NCBI RefSeq assembly: GCF_017591425.1 | Contig: NW_024466512.1 | Span: 26,217,501-26,281,500, forward strand | Length of the DNA stretch: 64,000 nt | DNA from: Ochotona curzoniae | Lineage: Eukaryota; Chordata; Mammalia; Lagomorpha; Ochotonidae | Direction of reading: 5' to 3' | Shown: positions 57,518 through 64,000 of the stretch, one piece after another | Layout: each line of letters begins with the position of its first letter | Numbering within the stretch: the first letter of the stretch is position 1 | Notes under the pieces: model-generated | The model's input: only the letters and a program-made list of their open reading frames with translations | Databases searched by the model: none | What the model was told of the DNA's origin: nothing | Position numbers and translations under genes: made by a program

Positions 57518-60500
57518 GTACTGCCCGGTTTTCCTCACGCCCGCAGCTCCCCTCCCTCCTCTGGGTCATTGTTGTTTGGTTTGGGTGGCGGTTGAGCAGA
57601 TAGTGGCGATGCTGGTGGCTCCAGGGTATCTGGCTTCTGGAGTCATGTGTTAGGTCCTGCCCTCCCCAGGTCATGTCTTTGGATTGCTTTGAGCAGGGCA
57701 CTGCTGAACTGTGTGCACAGTAGCTGGAGGGGTACACGTCCTCTTCACCGCCTCCTCATTTTCATTGTGCTTTCATGATGCCATCGTTTTCAAGACCCCT
57801 TCTGTCACCTCTGTGTACCTTCCCCAAGTTCTCCAGGAACTATTTTTTTGGCCAATTCTCTTGGTCTTGGTGCAGCCTTGGGAGGTACTAACAGCACAAA
57901 TCATTTTCCAAAACCCAGCAGCAGTGTTGTGTGTATGGCACTGCCAGAGTCGTGTGGCTTGCTGCTTCAGAAACCACAAATGGTCAGTGAAGTCAGTGAA
58001 GCTCCTGAGGCTGGGCAGCCTGGTGCAAAGGAGAGTTGGCAAGTGCACATTGTCAGTGCAGACCGATAGGTGTCTAACGACTTCCTGGGTGAGAGAGAGT
58101 GCATGTGTATCCCCAAGGTAAATGCATTTCTATTAGGGAAGAAAACCCCGGATATTCCCAGCACAGTTCTCAGGGGCTACCCTCACATAGTAAAGATAGC
58201 TTTCTAGCTTTCACGAACGTGAGCCATGAGCGCAGATACTGCTGGAGAGGTGGGAGGGGCTAGAGGGGCCTGCACACTTGGACAGAAGTGGAAACTGCCA
58301 GCAGCTCATGTGCTGTGTCGGCAGAGACAGAACAGAGTGGGGCTGAGCACCAGCACAGGTGCCTGGGATATGAACTCATGTAAGTGCCGGAGCCCCAAGC
58401 CAGGGAAGGGCAGGGCAGGCCAAGCAGGGGATTCTGGTAGTGGACAAGAGGCTGGGATAATAATAGCCAGAAGCCAATCCAGTAGCTATAGCTCAAGAAT
58501 CCAAAGGTTCCTGGAGTGTGAGAGCCAGTGGGAGCCAAGGGTTAGATCCAGGCCCTCCCTCAGAACTTGTGGAGCCCCAACGGCTGAGTCAGAGTGCACG
58601 AGATCCAGGCAGATAGGTGATGTGGTGGACACTGGAGCCAGGCATAAGCACTGTGGTATGGAGTCCCGCCCAGGTTGGGGAGTGATCACTGCCAATTCTA
58701 GAGCAAGAACTGTGGCTGCAGGTGAGTCCTGAAGTGGGCAGGGACCGAGGGTGGGATGCCTGAGGTGGAAGTGTTGGGAAAAATACAGGAGGTACTACTT
58801 TTCCAAGGGATCCATGAGAATACGAGAGTTTTGTATGCAGGCAAGGAGGAGGAGCAGCTGGAGAACGCCTAAGCAATTATAACTGCAGCCTTTCTGACAG
58901 CAGAGCTTGCTGCCCAGGCAACAGTGGACACAAAGCAATATCCGAAACTTACATGAATCATCTTCATGTTTGTTTTGGTGGCCTGCTGCCCTTTAGCCCC
59001 GAGAGTGTCTGAGACTCACTGTGGGAGGTTGTAAACCAGGCCAAGAATGGGCCTCTGCCTTCAGAACCTTGACAGTTTAGTCTCATTCATACAGAATGTG
59101 ACATAAGCACTCATTCATGAGTGATAGCAACCCACTGGGAGGTTGGTGACATGGGACAGGAGAAGGTGGGGATGGCCAGAGAAAGGACCACTCAGAGAGA
59201 GGTAGAGAGGGGAAATGAGTGATGGAGCAAAAGGAGAGAGTGTGAGAGCTTCCATGAGCTCCAGAGAGGTCTGCAAGGATAGACTGCGGGCCCAGGGCAG
59301 GGCCTGGGAGAACTTGGGCATTTCTGAGGACCTGGGAGATGGCGGGTGAGTTGTCAAGAGGATTAGAGTACATGGCAGAGCATCAGGCTCCTATGTGGGT
59401 TATCACCGCACTGAACAAAGGTGACTGTGGAAGGATGACAGACTTTCCAGAGAGCTCCATGGGGGTCACTGAGAAGGTTTCCCATGATGGTGACCCGCAC
59501 AAGGTCTTCAAAGGGGGCAGACCATAAAGGAACAGATGCTAAGAAGCAGAAAGGAGGAGGATGGGCAGGCAAGACCTGTGCAGCCAGGAGGGCTGGAGGG
59601 TGAATGTGGAGGTGAGAAGGGGCGTTCTCCCAGGGATATGGCAGGGTCCACATGTCAAGAGGTAAAGGAGCCCTCAGAAGGGAAGGACCTATAAGTCAGG
59701 GGTGTCCAGCAGCCAGGGCCCCTCCTTCCCTGTTGTTCCATCTTTCATAGCCTCTCCCTTCTCTTCCTTTTCCTTCTCTAAACATCTCTTCCTGTCATCC
59801 TTTTGGTGGTCATTATTAGAGATGAGGGGGGATGATCACCGTTGGAGATAGGGGTAGCTTTAGAAGTTAACTCCTGCACTGATTGATTCAACTTCCATGT
59901 GATGTTTATGAAAGTTAAATATTGGAATTCTTTACATTTTCTCAAGACAGCAGAAACACTAAAGTCCATAATCGTGATGCTTTTTTTCCTTGCGTGTGGT
60001 TGTTTCTCCTTGTTATATCTGTACATTCTTTTTATAAAGAGTCCCCCGTCTGTGCCAGAATGGTTGTTCGTGGCTTTTGTGCCGCTGGTGTTCCCTCCAT
60101 TCCCACCCTTCTGAATCTACAGGCATAAACCAGTGACCAAAGTGGTGTGGCCTACAATGTACTTGGCATGTTGGGCACCTGAAGTGCTGGATGTGGCACT
60201 TGGGGTGCATTCAGGGATGTGCAGTGGGCTCACTGCAAAGGGTAGGTAGGAGGTTCCCAGGTGCCAGGGAGAAGGTGGCAAAATGCCATCCTTGTCACCT
60301 GTACATTTTGACCCAGCAACGGGCTGTCTTCTCACTGGGTCTGGAACTGCGGAGCAGTCTGACAGGCTTGGCTGCATCCACTGGGGAGCAGAGAGTAGAA
60401 GAGCCCGCTTGCCCTGAAGTCCCCCTGTCACCCCCGAAGAGCCCTACCCCCCAACCCTGGCTGCCTGGGTACCCCAAGGCCCTTATCTAGACCAGGAAGA

Positions 60501-60603
60501 GGAGCTGACCTCTTTTTGACCTCAAGCCTGATGCCTCAGAGTCAACATCATTCATCTACAGTATTTTTTCTTTCCTTTTATTTTTTTCCTTTGTTCTTTA
60601 CAG
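57518..60603 (+). other. SORBS1: Intron e17-e18
   Basis: 3086 nt with no C-SINE. 58226-58740 and 59120-59700 are purine-rich on the + strand and keep frames open, possibly old repeat material that I cannot name. Ends in a long T/C-rich tract before the e18 acceptor. Confidence 0.83.
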
Positions 60604-60653
60604 AGCTCAGCAGTCAGCCCAAGTCTGGAAATTTCCTCAGAGCCTCCTGGATA
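60604..60653 (+). CDS. SORBS1: SORBS1 coding exon e18 (last in window)
   Basis: 50 nt, phase 0 to 2. Reads SSAVSPSLEISSEPPG, then the first two bases (TA) of a Tyr codon. Human has SSAISPTPEISSEPPGY followed by IYSSNFHAVKRESDG, and the latter is not found in the remaining 3.3 kb, so the next exon is outside. The acceptor has a 50-nt T-rich tract ending ctttacag; the donor is GGATA|gtaagt. Serine-proline rich, likely disordered and phosphorylated. Confidence 0.95.
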
Positions 60654-61144
60654 GTAAGTCGTCACTCTCTCGTTTGCATGGCTTCATGTGTCTCACGTCA
60701 GAAATGGGGTGGGAGAGGCTTGTGTGTTGCTCACACAGTCTGATTGGTACAAGGATTCTTCCAGAAGCTTGTGACCCAATGAAATTTAAAAATAAGTTTA
60801 TTCTGGCACAAAAATTAAAATGCATGCCTGGTTTTTTCATACTCCAGATTTGTCATGACTCTTTTGAAAACGCCTGTGTGTGGCTTCAGCTCAGGTCAGG
60901 TTTGGCAGTAAGCAGCAACTCCTGGTGTTCCTCAGGTGCTTTCTTCACTTCCATGTCCTGCATATCACCTCTGATAAGCTTCCCCTCTGTAGTTGTCTCC
61001 CCCTGGGAAAGTGAGTTTATTTGTCTTAAGTCTGGAATCAGAGTTCTCTGTGAACTATTGTGGGGCGGTTGAGGGGGAGGAAAAATGTGACAAAAAGGGC
61101 TGAATATGAAATAAGGACTGGGTTTCCTGGGGATTGGGTCCTCA

Positions 61145-61210
61145 GGCCAACCCATTGGAAAAGTGAGGCCCAGAGGGGATGACTTACTCTATGCTCACAC
61201 AGTTGGGGGG
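61145..61210 (-). repeat. Weak MIR-like fragment
   Basis: 'aaaagtgaggcccagagggg', 'atgacttactctatgctcac', 'acagttgg' resemble the reverse MIR centre. Short. Confidence 0.35.
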
Positions 61211-62285
61211 CTGTTTCCCCTCTGTCAGTTCTTAAAACTGTGTCTGTGTGTTGCCTATACCACCCCTTACCTCTTAGGGAGACCACCAGCCTCTTTGCCC
61301 AGAACCTCTCCTGGCCCTCCTGACTTCTCCAGTTTGCTTTTCTCAGTGCTTTGCTGTGCAGCAATTATCCTAGTTGGAAATGTCCCATAGCACCTTACTC
61401 ATTGTATGTGTGGTCAATGGCAAACAGCTTAGCTTATGGTAAATCAGTCCTAGCTGCGCCTTCCCTTGCCCAGCCGCACTTGATGGTTCCCCAGGTCCTT
61501 TCCTTCATTACCATCCACTTGCATTATATGCCTATGCTTTTATAATGACTGGTAAGGTACAAACAACTTGAGGACCACACCTTCCAAACAATAAACATGG
61601 GTTGGGAACATTTCCTGCAGGCACAAACAGCCATGGCCAGTTCCATGCAGGTTGGTAAATGCATGGTGAGCAAAGGGGTGACGTTTCTGGATTTGGGGGC
61701 CTCTGGCATGTGCCACTTCTCTTGCAAGAGATTTCACTTAAAAATCAGTCGGACAAGGTTGGAGTATTTCAGTGGGAAGATGAAAAAGCTTTTGTCCTTT
61801 AAAGGTGACAATAAAAAGTTCTAGCAAGATCCATTATGTTAATTTTCTCTATAAATACACGTATTTTGTACTTAATGTACCCAGGAGCATAAGAAGAGAT
61901 AGGAGTAGATAGTGGAGGAGAAGCCTTCTGCCTTCAGCCACAGCTCCCACCAGGGAAAGGAAGGTGGAGAGCCTGTTGTTCCCACTCTGGTGTTGGTGAC
62001 CAAACTGCCAGGGTGAAAGAGGCCACCTGCTACCTGCCCTCCCTCCGTCCACCCGGGCCTCAGGCTCACACTTGTGAAGAGCTCCCAGTGGGGTTTGGCT
62101 TCAGCTCCCAGGACACAGCAAGTCGAGGTTCTTCTAATCCCCCAGGGATGGGCTTTCTGAGCTAGAGACCACCAGATGACCTCAAGTTCCCTGCAGATGA
62201 AGGGCCTTCTCAAGGCCACGGCTCTCAGCCGACTCCCTTTGGTCCCGAAATCAGCTGTTCATTCTCAGAGTATCACTGAGGTGAC

Positions 62286-62617
62286 TTTTTTTTTTTTTTA
62301 AGATTTATTTTTGTTGAAAAGTCAGATATACACAGAGAAGGAGCGACAGAGAGAAAGGAAGATTCTCTGTCCATTGATGCACTCCTCATGCGGCCACAGC
62401 AGCCAGAGCTGAGCTGATCTGAAGTCAGGAACCAGGAGTTTCTTCTGGGTCTCCCATGTGGGTGCAGGGTCTCAAGGCTTTGGGCCGTCCTCGACTGCTT
62501 TCCCAGGCCACAAGCAGGTAGCTGAATGAGAAGCAGGGCTGTCAGGATTAGAATTGGCGCCCATAAGGGATCCTGGCGCGTTCAAGGCGAGGGCTTTAGC
62601 CACTAGGCTACTCTCCC
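62286..62617 (-). mobile_element. Young C-SINE, reverse
   Basis: Poly-T, 'aagatttatttttgttgaaa', 'gagctgagctgatctgaagt', 'ctcccatgtgggtgcagggt', 'ccgtcctcgactgctttccc', 'gcgcccataagggatcctgg', 'tttagccactaggctact'. Near full length; target duplication not clear. Confidence 0.93.
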
Positions 62618-62630
62618 TTTCAAATCAGTT

Positions 62631-62912
62631 GAGATTTGAAAGTCTGAAGGAGTAGGAAAGAGATCTTCCATTTGGTTTACTCCCAAGATGGCTGCAATGG
62701 CCAGGGCGTAGCGAGGTTGATTTCAGGAAACAGGATCTTTATCCAGGTCTCCCGTATGAGTGACAGGCCAAGCATTTGGGCCATCTTCCACTGCTTTTCT
62801 CAGGCTACTATTTGCAAAGAGCTGGACTGGAAGTGGAATGATTGGGACACAAACCAGCCACCACATAGGGGTGCCAACATCACTATAGAACAGTATACCC
62901 CGACTTGGCCCT
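62631..62912 (-). mobile_element. Old C-SINE, reverse, adjoining the young copy
   Basis: 'gagatcttccatttggttta', 'ctcccaagatggctgcaatg', 'catcttccactgcttttctc', 'gagctggactggaagtggaa'. Diverged and directly downstream of the younger insertion. Confidence 0.8.
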
Positions 62913-63254
62913 GTGACTGGTGCTTTAGAATCAGTGAGTGTTAGCCCTGCTGCTAGGTCTTAACCCTCACCTCCTCACCCCTGCCAGCCCACTAAGCCGA
63001 CATGTGTGCTTTGGATGGCTGGCTGAGTTGGGTTCCTTAGCTCTGAAGGATCTAAGTGTGGTGCTGGATATAGTAGTATCAATGTAGAAACAGTCCTTTA
63101 ATTTTGTGGAAAACATACACTCACACGAATACATACACACTAAATATTAGTGGAAAAACAAAAAAGCAAGCAATTCAAATGGATTGTAAGAGTTCCAAGT
63201 ATTCAGAGGAGGACGTAGCTACCAGCAGCAGGGAGTGTTAGGAGCACAGACCTT

Positions 63255-63350
63255 AAAATCAATGGTTTATTGAATGTTTACCATGTGCCAGGCCCAATGT
63301 TTAACATCTTATCTGTACCTCACTTAATCCTCTAAACATTCCAGGATCAA
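63255..63350 (-). repeat. MIR-like ancient SINE 3' part
   Basis: 'tattgaatgtttaccatgtg', 'ccaggcccaatgtttaacat', 'cttatctgtacctcacttaa', 'tcctctaaacattccagg' match the reverse MIR 3' end. Confidence 0.55.
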
Positions 63351-63369
63351 GAATTGTCTCTCTCCCCCT

Positions 63370-63637
63370 TTTTTAAGGCATATCTATTTATTTGAAAGTC
63401 AGACTAACAGAGACCAGGTCTTACATCTGCTGGGTCACACGTCACTTTCCTGATGGCCACGATGACTGGGGCTGGGCCAGATCGAATCTGGGAGCCTGGA
63501 ATTTCATCTGGGTCTCCCACATGGGTGGGAGGGATCCAAGTACTTGGATCAACATCTACTTTTCAGATGTGTTAGTCGAGAGTGGGAATCAAACCAGTGC
63601 TCCGATATGTGATGCCACGAGCCACAGCGCCAGCCCC
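63370..63637 (-). mobile_element. Old C-SINE, reverse
   Basis: 'atctatttatttgaaagtca', 'ggccacgatgactggggctg', 'ggtctcccacatgggtggga', 'gtgggaatcaaaccagtgct', ending 'gagccacagcgccagccccc'. Reverse-oriented. Confidence 0.87.
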
Positions 63638-64000
63638 CAGGCGTGGTTCCAACCCCCCCTTCTGTGAAAAAGGAAAGGAACCCCTTCCAGGTGCACCACA
63701 CAGGATTCCACAGCTGCCACATGGGTGGCTCTCCAAAGCAGAGTAATGAAGCTGTGGTTCAGGGGGAGGGCTGTTAGCAGTGACCTGTCACCTGCTTCGT
63801 AGTGATCCAAGTTTGGTAATAAATTAACAGAAGACAACCTAATGTCTGCTGTTTTGGAGCTATGAGAAAACAAGGCAGGCAGCTGTCTGATGCTGAGGGA
63901 GCTGGGTGGACAGAGACTAATGTGCTTGAAAGAGCAGGTGTTCATTCAGACCCCTCAGCACACTATCAGCAGGTTCCTTCACCTCACTCGTACTTACATC

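Larger units (their letters stand above)
1..64000 (+). other. SORBS1: SORBS1 gene body (internal part)
   Basis: The whole window lies inside one + strand gene. Eighteen exons translate, in order and with matching phases, to the remembered mammalian SORBS1 (CAP/ponsin) protein, from residue 4 or so to just before the segment that precedes the SH3 domains. Known role: a scaffold at focal adhesions, stress fibres and lipid rafts. Its SoHo domain binds flotillin; its three C-terminal SH3 domains bind Cbl, vinculin, paxillin and others. The first coding exon (start Met) and the SH3 exons are outside the window. Many exons here have symmetric phases (1-1 or 0-0), which suits the heavy alternative splicing known for this gene. 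The paralogues SORBS2 and SORBS3 were considered, but the exon series and several diagnostic peptides (MDPTKICTGKG, IWDYTPGDCSIL) point to SORBS1. Confidence 0.96.
60654..64000 (+). other. SORBS1: Downstream intron (partial)
   Basis: 3347 nt to the window edge. Contains MIR-like pieces (61145-61210, 63255-63350) and three reverse C-SINEs (62286-62617, 62631-62912, 63370-63637). No exon found. Confidence 0.83.

Noticed and set aside
58226..58732. 168-codon open frame in intron e17-e18
   Set aside because: Purine-rich repeat-like stretch; no splice sites of phase 0 on both sides and no family similarity.
60654..64000. Search for the next SORBS1 exon (IYSSNFHAVKRESDG)
   Set aside because: No matching translation in any frame; the exon must be beyond the window.
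1..64000. CRISPR arrays, operons, prophage, insertion sequences, plasmid origins
   Set aside because: Sequence is plainly mammalian intron-exon DNA; direct repeats here are SINE target duplications and microsatellites.

Overview
This is vertebrate nuclear DNA, and specifically a mammalian genome. The window holds one large, intron-rich gene on the + strand. It carries many tRNA-derived SINEs of the lagomorph C-SINE type, with ordinary GT-AG splice sites and no bacterial-style gene packing. The youngest SINE copies look closer to pika (Ochotona) than to rabbit. That assignment comes from remembered consensus sequences, so order Lagomorpha is firmer than the genus.

The gene is SORBS1 (CAP/ponsin, sorbin and SH3 domain-containing 1), an adaptor linking insulin signalling, Cbl, flotillin rafts, vinculin/paxillin adhesions and the actin cytoskeleton. 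I could place 18 coding exons (1906 nt, about 635 codons). All have GT-AG borders, and every exon-exon phase agrees. They begin at the second coding exon; the exon with the initiator methionine lies upstream. They run through the N-terminal region, a proline-rich exon, the SoHo domain and the conserved linker up to the ...SSEPPGY segment. The next exon and all three SH3 domains lie beyond the right edge.

Layout: 1-2083 is upstream intron. 2084-13704 holds exons e1-e4. 20109-20465 is the large proline-rich e5. 23648-27681 holds e6-e7. 32670-34391 carries the SoHo core (e8-e9). 36150-36616 holds two similar small exons (e10, e11). A 9.1 kb intron leads to e12-e14 (45753-47640), then e15 (52544), e16-e17 (56804-57517) and e18 (60604-60653). 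Most of the remaining sequence is intron, with at least 19 lagomorph SINEs and a scatter of old MIR elements.

I saw no new biological system, no second protein-coding gene, no RNA gene and no CRISPR array. The items most worth checking concern transcript diversity. They are a 232-codon, phase-matched open candidate exon with a GC donor (18815-19510), an in-frame open extension of e5 into its intron (20466-20891), several smaller phase-matched candidate cassettes, alternative donors in e3 and e5, and a MEF2/E-box/GATA cluster in the intron before e7.
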